A DNA stretch of 64,000 nucleotides from the NCBI RefSeq assembly GCF_000525855.1, contig NZ_AODE01000039.1, forward strand, positions 27,662 through 91,661, read 5' to 3'. Below the pieces are notes generated by a model. That model searched no databases. It saw nothing but the letters and a program-made list of their open reading frames with translations, and was not told the DNA's origin. Position numbers and translations under genes: made by a program. This document shows positions 7,799-17,709 of the stretch, piece by piece. The DNA comes from Listeria cornellensis FSL F6-0969. GTDB taxonomy: Bacteria; Bacillota; Bacilli; Lactobacillales; Listeriaceae. Position 1 is the stretch's first letter, and every line of letters begins with the position of its first letter.

Positions 7799-10121
7799 AT
7801 GTTATATAAAAATGACAATTTGTTTCCTATACTAGAACAACACGCCGATTTGAAAAAAAAGGCTATTTAATGGAAACTTTGGACTTGAAAAAGAAAATGT
7901 GCGAGTAGATGAAAACGGAAATTTATCACTTACACCACACCCCGCCGTATTTGGCCTAAAAGAAGAAAATCCCTATATCAAAACCGATTTTTCAGAAAGT
8001 CAAATCGAGATGATCACACCCGTCAGCGGCTCTGTGGACGAAGTATATACATCCATGGAAAACCTGCAAAATATCGTATCAGACCGGATTCGCGACGAAT
8101 ATTTGTGGCCAAGCAGCAACCCGCCAATCCTTCCAGCAGAACAAGATATCCCAATAGCAGTTTATCAAGATCCGAATTCAGCGAGCAGACTCTACCGTGA
8201 GCATCTAGCCCGCGAATACGGCAAGAAAATTCAACTTTTCTCCGGTATTCACTATAATTTCTCGTTCTCAGATGACTTTTTAGAGCGACTACACACAAGC
8301 ATGGGCGGCGAAAAATCACTACAAGACTTCAAAAACCAGATTTACCTCAAAGTCGCCAAATACTTCATGCAAAATCGCTGGTTCCTACTTTACCTTACAG
8401 GAGCAAGTCCCGTATATCTACCAAATTTTCTGAATAAAACTCCCGACAACGAAGTTTCACGTGAAACATCTGATTTTGCGTTAAACAGCGGTATTTCACT
8501 GCGCAACAGTCATGCTGGGTATAAAAATAAATGTTCCCTTCACGTAGACTACGACAGCTTTGATGGCTATATCTCAAGTATCGAATCGTGGATAGACCAA
8601 GGTAAAATCGACAGTATGCGCGAACTCTACAACCCCATTCGGTTGAAAAATGCCCATACCGATCAATCACTCGCAGGTCTTGCTGAAGCTGGCGTCGAAT
8701 ACATTGAAATCCGCTCTTTAGACTTAAACCCATTCGATCCAAACGGTATCACGAAAGAAACGCTACATTTTATCCAGCTGCTCCTAGTCACAGGCCTATT
8801 AACCGAGAGCACCGCTTTTGACAAAATACAGCAAGAACAATCTGATCAAAATGAAGAGCGAATCGCAAGTAACGGCTTAACCAAGCCAGATATCTACGTT
8901 AACGGCACAGAAATTCCATTCGATCAAGCAGTTGACAAACTCCTAACAGAAATGGAACACGTCGCGAAACTAACCGATACAACCGATTTCCAAAGCATCA
9001 TCGAGACACAACGCGACATCAGCCGACACCCAGAAAAAACAATCGCATCACAAATCACAGCAACATCCGAATCATTCGTATCCTTCAACCTTGAAAAAGC
9101 GAAAACCTACCTAGAACAAAGCTTGCAGAACGCTTACAAACTCATCGGTTATGAAGATATGGAACTCTCTACCCAGATTGTCTTAAAATCAGCGGTAACA
9201 AAAGGCTTGTCCATCGAACTCCTAGATCGCGAAGAAAATTTCATTCGTCTCGAAAAAGGAAATCAAGTGGAGTACATCAAGCAAGCAACGAAAACAGCGC
9301 GCGATAGCTACATCAGTGCTCTCATCATGGAAAACAAAGTCGTCACGAAACAAATTCTAGCAGAACACAATATCGAAGTTCCACACGGTCAGCATTTTTC
9401 AGATATTGAGATTGCACGCGATAGCTTCGAACTATTCGCTGACAAACCGATTGTTATCAAGCCGAAATCAACCAATTTCGGTATCGGAATCAGCATTTTC
9501 AAAGACGGATTTAGCCAAGAAAACTATGAAGAAGCTCTAAAAATCGCTTTTAGCTATGATTCCTCCGTCATTATCGAAACTTATATTCCAGGTGACGAGT
9601 ACCGTTTCCTAGTTATCGATGGCAAAATCGCTGGTATCCTAAAACGCGTTCCAGCCAATATCACTGGCGACGGTACGCATACTATTTCTGAACTCATTGA
9701 CGAAAAGAACCTAGACCCATTGCGCGGTACCGGTCACCTCAAGCCTTTAGAAATAATCCAAAAAGGCCCAGAAGAAGTACTCATGCTTTCCATGCAAGGT
9801 TTCAGCCTCTCTGATATTCCCGAAAATGGCCAAATCGTATACCTGCGTGAAAACTCGAATATAAGCACTGGCGGTGACAGCATCGATGTGACCGATTTGA
9901 TTCACCCCTACTACCAAGAATTAGCGATTAAATGCGCCAAAGCTGTTGACGCTAATCTGTGCGGTGTAGATATCATTGTTTCACGTGAAACAATAGCAAA
10001 TGGCCCCTACGCTGTGATTGAGCTAAACTTCAATCCAGCAATACAAATTCACTCCTTTCCATACCAAGGAGAAAACCGCCGAATCGGTGATATTATTTTA
10101 GATTTTCTATTTAAAAAATAA
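7799..10121 (+). CDS. gshF: Bifunctional glutathione synthase GshF (frameshifted near N-terminus)
   Basis: Fused glutamate-cysteine ligase and glutathione synthetase, making glutathione from Glu, Cys and Gly in the cytoplasm. The first two thirds are ligase (NPYIKTDFSESQIEMITPV, GISLRNSHAGYKNK, IRLKNAHTDQSL). The last third is an ATP-grasp domain (VIKPKSTNFGIGISIF, DEYRFLVIDGK, IELNFNPAIQIHSFPYQG). The open frame from 7899 lacks the start. ATG 7799, preceded by AAGAAGGTGA, opens a frame that a run of eight A (7853-7860) puts out of phase. With seven A it reads through as DLKKRLFNGNFGLEKENVRV, matching the family. Full length is then about 774 residues, as in Listeria. Two parS sites lie inside. 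Confidence 0.92.
8453..8468. promoter_or_regulatory. parS site (one mismatch)
   Basis: AGTTTCACGTGAAACA matches the ParB site TGTTTCACGTGAAACA except at the first base. It lies inside gshF, about 11 kb from parB. Confidence 0.75.
9977..9992. promoter_or_regulatory. parS site (perfect)
   Basis: TGTTTCACGTGAAACA is the exact 16-bp ParB-binding palindrome and extends to 20 bp (ATTG...CAAT). It is inside gshF. Confidence 0.92.
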
Positions 10122-10126
10122 ACAAA

Positions 10127-10177
10127 GAGGCTAGCCATTCATTGACTACAAATCAATGAACCGCTAGCCTCTTTTAT
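10127..10177. terminator. Terminator after gshF
   Basis: GAGGCTAGC pairs with GCTAGCCTC, and an inner ATTCATTGA/TCAATGAA stem extends it. TTTTATT follows on the plus strand. Confidence 0.8.
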
Positions 10178-10211
10178 TGCTTTTATTTATAACACGATAG
10201 AACCACCAAAC

Positions 10212-10336
10212 CTCAGCGGGCCGACAAATGCTTAGATCCTAGGCAAAAGCGAGTACCGAAGCGGAGTGTACTAAGGTACACGAGCATCGGAACACAGCTT
10301 TTAACGACGGAGATGAGCGTTTGTCGGCCCGCTGAG
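10212..10336. repeat. Dispersed palindromic intergenic repeat, copy 1
   Basis: A 125-bp element bounded by a 17-bp perfect inverted repeat (CTCAGCGGGCCGACAAA and its complement). Internal blocks TGCTTAGATCCTAGGCAAA and TTTAACGACGGAGATGAGC recur, in opposite orientation, in the element at 43949-44040. It lies between the ends of gshF and ychF. It would fold as a long hairpin in RNA from either side, so a terminator or mobile MITE-like role is possible. Confidence 0.7.
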
Positions 10337-10339
10337 TGA

Positions 10340-11443
10340 TTAGACGTTGAATAGGAAATGAACAACATCCCCATCTTTCATCACATATTCCTTACCTTCT
10401 GAGCGCAGTCTCCCAGCCACTTTTGCGGCTTGTTCTGAACCATGCTCTAATAAATCATCATAAGAAACGACTTCGGCACGGATAAAGCCGCGTTCGAAAT
10501 CCGTATGAATAACGCCGGCACATGCAGGAGCCTTCATACCATTGCGGAATGTCCACGCACGAACTTCTTGAACGCCTGCTGTAAAGTAAGTAGACAAGCC
10601 AAGTAATGTATACGCCGCACGAATCAATTGATCTAAACCAGACTCCTCGATACCAAGCGCCTCGAGAAACTCAGCTTTATCTTCCTCATCAAGCTCAGCA
10701 ATTTCTTCCTCAGCTCGGGCACAAATAACGATAACCTCTGACCCCTCACCAGCAGCCAACTCACGCACTTGTTGCACGTATTTATTGTTATCTGGATCGC
10801 TAACTTCATCCTCAGCAACATTGGCTACGTATAAAACTGGTTTGCGAGTTAATAAAAACAAGCCACGAACAATTTTATCCTCATCTTCATTAAACTCAAT
10901 AGAACGCGCTGGTTTATCGTTTTCCAAAGCCTCTTTCAGCTTCAAAAGAACGTTATATTCCGCGATCGCATCTTTATCTTTTTGCTTCGTTGCCAGCTTT
11001 TCAACACGGCTAACACGCTTATCAACCGTCTCCAAATCTGCCAAAATAAGCTCCAAGTTAATCACCGCGATATCATCTAGCGGATCGATGCGGCCTTCCA
11101 CGTGCGTAATGTTCTCGTCTTCAAAACAACGCGTTACATGACAAATCGCGTCCACTTGACGAATGTGAGACAAGAACTGGTTACCAAGTCCTTCGCCTTT
11201 ACTCGCGCCCTTTACAATACCCGCAATATCCGTGAATTCGAACGTTGTTGGTACTGTTTTTTTCGGTTTTACAAGCTCCGTCAATTTGTTCAGACGCGCA
11301 TCAGGAACCTCAACGATACCCATATTCGGCTCAATTGTCGCGAAAGGATAGTTTGCTGCTTCCACTTTTGATTTCGTAATTGCGTTAAAAAGCGTCGATT
11401 TCCCAACGTTTGGAAGACCAACGATACCTGCTGTTAATGCCAT
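10340..11443 (-). CDS. ychF: Ribosome-binding ATPase YchF (Obg-like)
   Basis: Conserved P-loop NTPase of 367 residues, exact family length. The G1 motif is GLPNVGKSTLFNAIT, G3 is DIAGIVKGASKGEGLGNQFL, and a C-terminal TGS domain ends FIRAEVVSYDDLLEHGS and GDVVHFLFNV. The family binds ATP and ribosomes and affects stress responses and translation. No frameshift is present. It is separated from gshF by the 125-bp repeat. Confidence 0.97.
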   Translation of the reverse strand: MALTAGIVGLPNVGKSTLFNAITKSKVEAANYPFATIEPNMGIVEVPDARLNKLTELVKPKKTVPTTFEFTDIAGIVKGASKGEGLGNQFLSHIRQVDAICHVTRCFEDENITHVEGRIDPLDDIAVINLELILADLETVDKRVSRVEKLATKQKDKDAIAEYNVLLKLKEALENDKPARSIEFNEDEDKIVRGLFLLTRKPVLYVANVAEDEVSDPDNNKYVQQVRELAAGEGSEVIVICARAEEEIAELDEEDKAEFLEALGIEESGLDQLIRAAYTLLGLSTYFTAGVQEVRAWTFRNGMKAPACAGVIHTDFERGFIRAEVVSYDDLLEHGSEQAAKVAGRLRSEGKEYVMKDGDVVHFLFNV

Positions 11444-11559
11444 TTAAATGAACTCCTTTGATTGAAAAGCACAATCGCTTCCCTCATTTTATATTCCACT
11501 CATGTTTCTATTATAAAGGTTTTCTCGCTAAAAAGACACAAGAATTTGCCACATCGCTC

Positions 11560-12270
11560 TCAAACCGTATTTCCGATATCATTCAGCTTGTTAATCTCCA
11601 CATTCATGCTTCCCAACATATCAATCGACAGCTCGTCCATCACCTGCACTAACCGCTTCACAACCGCCTGATAATTCTCGAGCTCCTTGCGAAATCCCTT
11701 CGAATCTCCAATCAAAAGCTCATGCTCCATCGTGCTCAAATATTTATTACTATAATTAAACGTCAATACAATCAACTTCACCTTCTCCAAATCATCCGGA
11801 AAATAAATGCTCATCAACTCAATTTCATGAATATATTTCTCCGTATCATTCCGGTTTTCAATCAACCGCGCCCGTATTTTCTCACTCTCCAAAATCTGCC
11901 CAATATCCTTGATAAAGCTCATTATTTCCTCGTTTTTATAAATCGCCGTATTCAGCAAACCATACGTCTTCTCTATCTTCTGAAAAAGCAATTCCTTATA
12001 CAAAAATTCCGCCTGAATCTGCCGCTCTTTCCGCGCATTCAGATCAATCTCATCCCGCAACGCCTTATTTTGCTGCTTCGTCTCGCTAAAAGCCAACATA
12101 ACCGCACCAATAATCCCAAAAAACGAACCAATAAAATTATACATTCCATCAATCGTCAGCTCATTATCAATACTCCGCGTCAAAACAGGCACGATAATAA
12201 ATAGCAAACCAATAATCATAATACTCAGCATCAACCAATGGTCTTTGATAAATCGAATCATATGCCTCAT
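11560..12270 (-). CDS. Two-helix membrane protein with coiled coil, unknown function
   Basis: I do not recognise this 236-residue protein. Two membrane helices lie at about residues 12-32 and 45-63 (MLSIMIIGLLFIIVPVL; FIGSFFGIIGAVMLAF), followed by a long charged helical region (ETKQQNKALRDEIDLNARK onwards) likely to form a cytoplasmic coiled coil. It resembles small phage or island membrane proteins in layout only. It lies alone between ychF and the small-protein pair at 12.4-13.9 kb; the 115 bp between it and ychF and the roughly 135 bp upstream show nothing distinctive. Confidence 0.6.
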   Translation of the reverse strand: MRHMIRFIKDHWLMLSIMIIGLLFIIVPVLTRSIDNELTIDGMYNFIGSFFGIIGAVMLAFSETKQQNKALRDEIDLNARKERQIQAEFLYKELLFQKIEKTYGLLNTAIYKNEEIMSFIKDIGQILESEKIRARLIENRNDTEKYIHEIELMSIYFPDDLEKVKLIVLTFNYSNKYLSTMEHELLIGDSKGFRKELENYQAVVKRLVQVMDELSIDMLGSMNVEINKLNDIGNTV

Positions 12271-12408
12271 CTCCCTTTGCGTTCCCTATCTTATTCCCCG
12301 TAAACAGTGAGTTCTAACTTCAAGAGTAACATAAAAAATTGCATGAAATCCATTTTTCCAAATGCTATTTTCATGCGATTTCTTATTCTTTTACTTAGCC
12401 TATTCCCA

Positions 12409-12933
12409 TTAAATTTGATAGTCAAATTTTTCGTATTCATAAAAAATAATGACACTAACTTTGTTATCAAAAATACCCAGAACTAATATTTTCTTCGTCT
12501 TAGAATCTTGGTATTCGATAACATTTCCATAACGTTCAGTAGTTTTTTTTTTCTATAATTCGTTCCATATGCTGCTTCAACGTCCTCCAGCGAACTACCT
12601 ATTGTTATATTTTTTCCCGTAGCAAATTTTTTGCTTAGGAACCTCATTTTTCAATTCAATGCAAACTATTTTTTTTATTCATAGTAGTTGCAACAAAATC
12701 CCCTTCATCATTATAATAATAGGTATTGCTATTTTTTTCATGGAAAATAGCAAACTCGGGATAGTAATGCCTAATGTGCGCTTCATCTATTCCAATAGAC
12801 AACTTTCCTATCCCATCATTTTTTAAATCTGTGTCTTTAATAGGCCACATATCTTTAGCCCAGCTAATACCTAGATATACAAAAAAACCTATTAACAAAA
12901 TTCCAAATATCATTATTATTTTTTTTTTAGCAT
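12409..12933 (-). CDS. Membrane-anchored small protein, multiply frameshifted
   Basis: A single protein of about 170 residues can be read across four frame breaks at homopolymers: a start ATG at 12933 with AGGAGT upstream, then a run of ten A (12919-12928), and later runs of A near 12665, 12627 and 12545. It begins with one membrane helix (IFGILLIGFFVYLGISW) and continues as a soluble domain (IGIDEAHIRHYYPEFAIFHE; VIEYQDSKTKKILVLGIFDN). The longest intact piece is 12656-12913. It follows the secreted protein gene by 12 bp and may be its partner. The function is unknown. Decay is as likely here as sequencing error because of the number of breaks. Confidence 0.5.
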
Positions 12934-12944
12934 CTATGCCACTC

Positions 12945-13864
12945 CTAATGTGCGTGAAATGTTTTGCTATGCCCTATAAGGCCACTGCATTTACCTCTTT
13001 TCGAAGCTGTTCCCCATGAACAATACCTGTATTTTTCGAGTCCATAGTCTTTTAAACACTGGACATGCCAAACTAACGCTTGGTCACAATCACTCCATAA
13101 AAAATTCCTTGCTGCCATAACAGGGTTCTTGCTCTTGATATAGTACGTATTGTTTCCCCACGGTCCATTATACCGATTACAAGTTACTGGGTCACCTTTT
13201 TTAGATGCCATTAACAAAACCTCAATACGTTGACCATCCTGTTTTCCCAGTGGAGCAGCAATAAATTTATTGGACGCAAGAGTATTCTCCACATTTATTT
13301 TCTGACCATTCGCTTCATCCATTCTATCAATCATTGTATCTAAATTAATTTCCTCTAAAAGCATTACTTCTCCTTGCTCACCAGACGTTACATTAACTTG
13401 CTTAGGCTTATCATTCTTTTCAGCTGTTAGGCTCACGGGATAGGTATCATAGTTATCCGACGAGACCTCTACTTTACTCGACCCATTGCGTACACTTATT
13501 TTTGTCGATACTTCTCCATTTTCATCCGTTACATAATCTATCCCATTTATATTAACAGTTTCATCTTCATACAATACATCTTTAAACATGTAATTAAATT
13601 CTTTATTCCATTCCCATCCTGCTTTTAAATATTGATTAATTAAATCTACAGGTGGATTATCTGGCATAGAATACTCTAGTCGTTTCACATTCTTTACTGT
13701 TAAATTATCCGTCGACGGGCTAGCATTTGTACTTTTTCTACTTCTGATTTGTCACTCATTTCTTCATGGTTATGCATCTCATCAGCAAACACGTTTAATG
13801 AATCCAGTGTTGCACTTCCAAACAAAAACATAAACATATAAAGACTGATTCTAATCATTTTCAT
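12945..13864 (-). CDS. Secreted protein with Cys-rich C-terminus (frameshifted)
   Basis: Reading starts at ATG 13864 after GGGAGA with a signal peptide (MKMIRISLYMFMFLFGSATL, cleavage near VFADE). A one-base deficit in a run of five bases at 13733-13737 ends the frame; with one more A it reads EVEKSTNASPSTDNLTVKN and joins the large frame below it. The mature protein has a beta-rich middle (NGEVSTKISVRNGSSKVEVS) and a last 75 residues with five Cys, many aromatic residues and GPWGNNTYYIKSKNPV. I do not recognise the family. Small size, secretion and Cys-rich end would fit a bacteriocin-like or adhesive protein, but nothing proves it. The companion at 12409-12933 could be an immunity or anchoring partner. 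Confidence 0.55.
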
Positions 13865-13956
13865 TATTATATCTCCCTTTTTGTGTAGTAAATCACATTT
13901 TAGCATAATGAATTTGAAATACCTACGATTTGCCGTATACGCCAGTTTTATATCCA

Positions 13957-14094
13957 GAACAGCCACGGAAGGTTTACATGTTCGCTTTGCTCTCATGCAT
14001 ATTGGGGCTGTAACTCATTTTATTCGAACAGCCACGGAAGGTTTACATGTTCGCTTCGCTCTCATGCATATTGGGGCTGTAACTCATTTTATTC
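13957..14094. repeat. Two tandem 69-bp repeats downstream of catalase
   Basis: Units 13957-14025 and 14026-14094 differ at a single base (gctttgctc versus gcttcgctc), and a third copy starts (GAACAGCC) before diverging. Each carries AACAGCC and GGGGCTGT, able to pair as a stem. The block lies between the secreted protein start and the catalase stop and may act as a duplicated terminator. Confidence 0.85.
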
Positions 14095-14150
14095 GAACAG
14101 CCCCAACAAAAAAACCAGCAGAGCATCACGCCCCACCGGTCCATCAACTA

Positions 14151-15612
14151 TTATTTCAAGTCAGAAATATGTTTCTCCAAGTCAACGCCAGTTCCTTTTG
14201 CCACGCGTTCTGCAAAGACTGGTTCCACTTGATAGAAGTTACGCAGGTTACGGATTTTGATATCCTCACGAACGCCTTCCCAATCGCCAACAATGTTGTT
14301 CACTAGCGCATCACGTTCGCCGTCAGAATAACGATTCCAAACTTCGCGCGCATGACCAAAGTTGTTCGGTTTCTCTTGCTCCAAACGACCAACTTTTCCA
14401 GCGATCAAATCTTGCTCATCCTCCACATAACGCGGCGTCTCTTTTGGCGTCGTATCATAGCTATTCGGCTCATAGTTAATCGAGCTTGTTTGCTGTTTGA
14501 AAGGCATCGCGCCATCACGCTGATTGTTATTCACGTCCACTTTCGGACTATTAATCGGCAGTTGCAAGTAGTTCGGGCCAACACGGTGACGCTGCGTATC
14601 CGAATACGAGAACAGACGACCTTGCAACATACGATCCTCAGACGGCAAAATTCCAGGTACAAGTACGCCAGGATTGAAACCAACCGATTCCGTTTCCGCA
14701 AAAATGTTCTCAGGATTGCGGTTCAACACCATTGTCCCAACGTGCTCATATGGGAATACATCTTCAAACCAATCTTTCGTCGCATCAAGCGGGTTGAAAT
14801 CATAGTTATCAATATTCGCAGGGTCAAGCACTTGAATATAAAGCTCCCACTCAGGGAAATCGCCTTTATCAATCGCTTCATGGAGATCGCGAGTCGCATG
14901 GCTAAACTCTTTCGCTTGAATTTGTGCCGCTTGGTCCGTCGAAAGGTTCACGATACCCGCTTTTGGCACCCAACGCATTTTGATGTAAACCGTTTTGCCC
15001 TCTTCATTCGTCCATTTAAAAGCATGAACACTCGAACCACGAATTTGGCGGAACGAAGCTGGAATACCCTCATCACTGAATAGGTATGTAATCATCGTTG
15101 TAGCCTCAGGAGTTAAACTGAAAAAGTCCCAATAACGGTTCGCATCTTGCATATTCGTACTTGGATCAGGTTTCAGAGAATGAATAACATCCGGGAATTT
15201 AATTGCGTCGCGAATAAAGAATACAGGCAAGTTATTACCAACAAAATCGTAATTTCCCTCTTCTGTATAAAACTTAACCGCAAATCCACGTGGATCACGC
15301 AATGTTTCAGGAGAATGCAAGCCATGGATTACAGTAGAAAAACGAGCAAAAACCTCTGTCTCTTGTCCTTCTTCTTGTAAAAATGCTGCCTTCGTATATT
15401 TCTTCATGCTATTTTTAACTGTAAATACGCCATGCGCACCAATTCCACGCGCGTGTACGACACGTTCTGGAACACGTTCACGATCAAAATGTGCTAATTT
15501 CTCGATCAAAACGTAATCTTCCAATAATGTAGGACCTCGATGCCCTGCCGTCACTGAATTTTGGTTATCGCCAATTGGAACACCTTGGTTTGTTGTTAGT
15601 TTTTTTACTCAT
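14151..15612 (-). CDS. kat: Haem catalase (frameshift near N-terminus)
   Basis: Monofunctional haem catalase that converts hydrogen peroxide to water and oxygen. The active-site His lies in ERVPERVVHARG, the Asn in YDFVGNNLPVFFIRD and the haem-ligand Tyr in MLQGRLFSYSDTQRHRVG. About 486 residues, normal length. The open frame begins at 15554; the true start is ATG 15610-15612 with GGAGG eight bases upstream, and a run of seven T at 15600-15606 (one too many) breaks phase. Corrected, the protein opens MSKKLTTNQGVPIGDNQNS, as in Listeria catalases. A perfect PerR box lies directly upstream. Confidence 0.93.
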
Positions 15613-15630
15613 TCATCTAACCTCCGTTTT

Positions 15631-15645
15631 TTATAATAATTATAA
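15631..15645. promoter_or_regulatory. PerR box upstream of catalase
   Basis: TTATAATAATTATAA is an exact match to the PerR consensus TTATAATNATTATAA. It lies about 20 bp upstream of the catalase start codon, so peroxide-sensing PerR (a Fur-family repressor) very likely controls the gene. Confidence 0.85.
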
Positions 15646-15955
15646 AGTAATACTAACTCCATTCTACAAAACATATGCTCGGAAAACAACTATTAGCCCT
15701 TACAAATCCCAATTCGTCGCCAATCTCTCATTTAATAAAGTATTATTGTGTACCGAAAAAACCACCTGTTTCCTTTAATTCAAGTCTAAAAACAAGCATA
15801 TATCACCAAGAAAGCGCGACCAATAACAATCGTTCATACTTTATTCGGTTTTTATCCACACAAATGTCACCCCTGAACGCCCCTACAACGTGGTATCATG
15901 GCGGAAGTTGCAGTTTAGCCAAATTGCAATAGCAAAACAAAAGGAGAGAAAAAAA

Positions 15956-17131
15956 ATGAAAACAACAACAAAACTTGGTTTATCCGTTCTAACAGCGGCA
16001 GCAGTCCTCATTGCGCCAACATCATTATCTTTTGGAGGAAATATTTCTAATGTCGTGGCACAAGCAGCCGAAGTCAAGACGGTTACTGTCACTACTTTTG
16101 CAGAGTTAAAAAACGCTTTGGAAACGTCACCAACAGGCATTATCTCAATTGCCGCAGACATCACAGCAACGAGCGACATCATCATTCCGGGCCAACATAA
16201 CCCACTAGTTCTAGGTAATAACCATAAACTAGACATGAGCAAATATGTTATCAACACAAAACAATTGGGTAACATCGCACTTGAGGATTTATCTATTGAA
16301 TCCACTGGTTCATACGGTATCTACCGCACCGAATTGCCTAATCAACTTGCGCTTAACAACGTGACGTTCACTGGTAAACAAATAGCCTATGCGCCAAAAG
16401 GTACTGTATCATTCTTTGGTACAACAAACGTAACAACAACATCCACACTTGAAATCGCAAAAGTAAACACAATCGTATTCGGTGAAAACCTCAACTTCAC
16501 GGCTACAACAACCGCTGATGCCTTCCTAATGGCCCAAGCTAATCCAAGAGTTTACGTTAACAAAAATGCGACTGTCAATATCACATCCGCAAAAAAAGTC
16601 TTCAACATGACTGGCGCAACACCATTCTTCTCTACAGAAGCTGGCTCTAAACTCACAACAAACTCTGTAGATGTCGCATTATATATGAATGGAAAACCAA
16701 CATTTGGTGCTAACTCAAGCACAGAATTCAATCAAGACGCGACTGGTACAGCTGGCCTAATCTATGCTTCCACAGGTTTTGACGTTGAAAAAGACGCTAG
16801 CTTTGTCCTAAATGGTGGCGCTAAATCAACACAACTAATCAAAACAGCTAAATCCGTGATTGATTTTAAAGATGTAGCAAACGTATACTTGAAATCAAAC
16901 AATGCAAAAGGTAACATTTTCAGCGTGAGCGCAGGTAGCCTCGTGCAATTCAACACACCACAAACACTAACGCTAGGCACAAAAACAACAGACGCAATCT
17001 ACACAGCAACAAACCTACGCGCGTTCTTGTCTGGATCTGGAACCAACCTATCTGTTCAATCATTCGCTGGCAATAACTCCATCGTCACGTATGACTTCAA
17101 AACAATGGGCTCTTTCAAATTAACAAAATAA
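15956..17131 (+). CDS. Secreted beta-helix-like protein
   Basis: A 391-residue exported protein. ATG 15956 is chosen because AAGGAGAG lies upstream and a Sec signal follows (MKTTTKLGLSVLTAAAVLIA, cleavage near VVAQAAE). The mature part is rich in Thr, Asn, Ala and Val with short irregular beta repeats (LALNNVTFTGK, VNKNATVNITSAKKVF, VDVALYMNGKPTFGANSSTE) that suggest a right-handed beta-helix of the pectate-lyase/adhesin type. There is no LPXTG motif, C-terminal helix or WxL pair, so it should be released or held non-covalently. It stands alone on the plus strand. The role is unknown; adhesion or matrix function is inference. Confidence 0.7.
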   Translation: MKTTTKLGLSVLTAAAVLIAPTSLSFGGNISNVVAQAAEVKTVTVTTFAELKNALETSPTGIISIAADITATSDIIIPGQHNPLVLGNNHKLDMSKYVINTKQLGNIALEDLSIESTGSYGIYRTELPNQLALNNVTFTGKQIAYAPKGTVSFFGTTNVTTTSTLEIAKVNTIVFGENLNFTATTTADAFLMAQANPRVYVNKNATVNITSAKKVFNMTGATPFFSTEAGSKLTTNSVDVALYMNGKPTFGANSSTEFNQDATGTAGLIYASTGFDVEKDASFVLNGGAKSTQLIKTAKSVIDFKDVANVYLKSNNAKGNIFSVSAGSLVQFNTPQTLTLGTKTTDAIYTATNLRAFLSGSGTNLSVQSFAGNNSIVTYDFKTMGSFKLTK

Positions 17132-17139
17132 GGATAACC

Positions 17140-17168
17140 TTGCACTTGGCGTGAAATCATGCTATTCT
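17140..17168 (+). promoter_or_regulatory. Promoter of the riboswitch-controlled gene
   Basis: TTGCAC and TATTCT are separated by 17 bp, about 30 bp before the riboswitch aptamer. Confidence 0.65.
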
Positions 17169-17194
17169 ATAGGTAATTCATATTCTCGTTCCGA

Positions 17195-17280
17195 TAAGGG
17201 GAGTAGCAGTAATAGTAGAGTCGTCAGTACGGGGCAACCCCGGCGCTACTAGCAATGACATCATTGTTTGCGAGACCTTA
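17195..17280 (+). ncRNA. yybP-ykoY (Mn2+) riboswitch
   Basis: The aptamer shows the hallmark segments of the family in order: the 5' P1 strand with AAGGGGAGTAGC, GTCGTCA, a GGGGCAACCCC hairpin followed by GGC, then TGACATC and the closing GCGAGACCTTA that pairs with TAAGG. It is followed by a terminator whose 5' arm overlaps the closing P1 strand, the usual transcription-ON arrangement with Mn2+. The controlled gene at 17360 is not a known Mn transporter. Confidence 0.85.
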
Positions 17281-17304
17281 CGTTTTTTACGTAAGGTCTT
17301 TTTT
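17273..17304 (+). terminator. Riboswitch expression-platform terminator
   Basis: AGACCTTACG pairs with CGTAAGGTCT around a T-rich loop, followed by six T. The 5' arm is shared with the aptamer's P1 stem, so aptamer folding should prevent termination. Confidence 0.85.
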
Positions 17305-17359
17305 GCGTACTTTTTTGGGAAACGGAGTCTATGAAAATCGCACAAAAGGAGACGATAGT

Positions 17360-17644
17360 ATGGCTTTATTCGATTTTTTGAAAGATATGGCAACAGAAAA
17401 AGTAACAGATTTACTCGGCGGTGCAGGTGACGTCGTCGATCAAGTAACAGGCGGTGCAACAGACCTCACGGAGCAAGCACAGAACCTAACAGAACAAATC
17501 AACCCCGAAGAAATTACAGGTCAAATCAGCGAACAAGCTGGCGGCCTCGTTGACCAAGTAACAGAAAACGCAAATATCACAGAATCCCTTGGTGATGTTG
17601 GAAATATCGTGAATGGAATTAAAGATTTGTTTGGTGGGAAGTAA
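17360..17644 (+). CDS. Small hydrophilic repeat protein under Mn riboswitch
   Basis: A 94-residue acidic protein starting MALFDFLKDMATEKVTDLLG, with AAAAGGAGA upstream of the ATG. It contains degenerate repeats of an amphipathic helix (DVVDQVTGGATDLTEQAQNL; GGLVDQVTENANITESLGDV) rich in Asp, Glu, Gln and Gly, and no membrane segment or signal peptide. The many acidic side chains could bind divalent metal, which would fit Mn2+ control, but this is a guess. It ends at a bidirectional terminator. I do not recognise a family. Confidence 0.75.
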   Translation: MALFDFLKDMATEKVTDLLGGAGDVVDQVTGGATDLTEQAQNLTEQINPEEITGQISEQAGGLVDQVTENANITESLGDVGNIVNGIKDLFGGK

Positions 17645-17656
17645 TATAGCATGATT

Positions 17657-17702
17657 AAAAGGCCAAGATGACTACATGAAATCGGTAGTGTCTTGGCCTT
17701 TT
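17657..17702. terminator. Bidirectional terminator
   Basis: A 12-bp stem AAAAGGCCAAGA/TCTTGGCCTTTT serves the converging genes at 17360-17644 and 17710-18417. Confidence 0.85.
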
Positions 17703-17709
17703 CGTATTT

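Noticed and set aside
13957..14094. 69-bp direct repeats as CRISPR or attachment sites
   Set aside because: Only two abutting units with no spacer and no integrase nearby.
15852..15860. Single DnaA box TTATCCACA upstream of the beta-helix protein
   Set aside because: An isolated 9-mer is expected by chance at this rate; no second box nearby.
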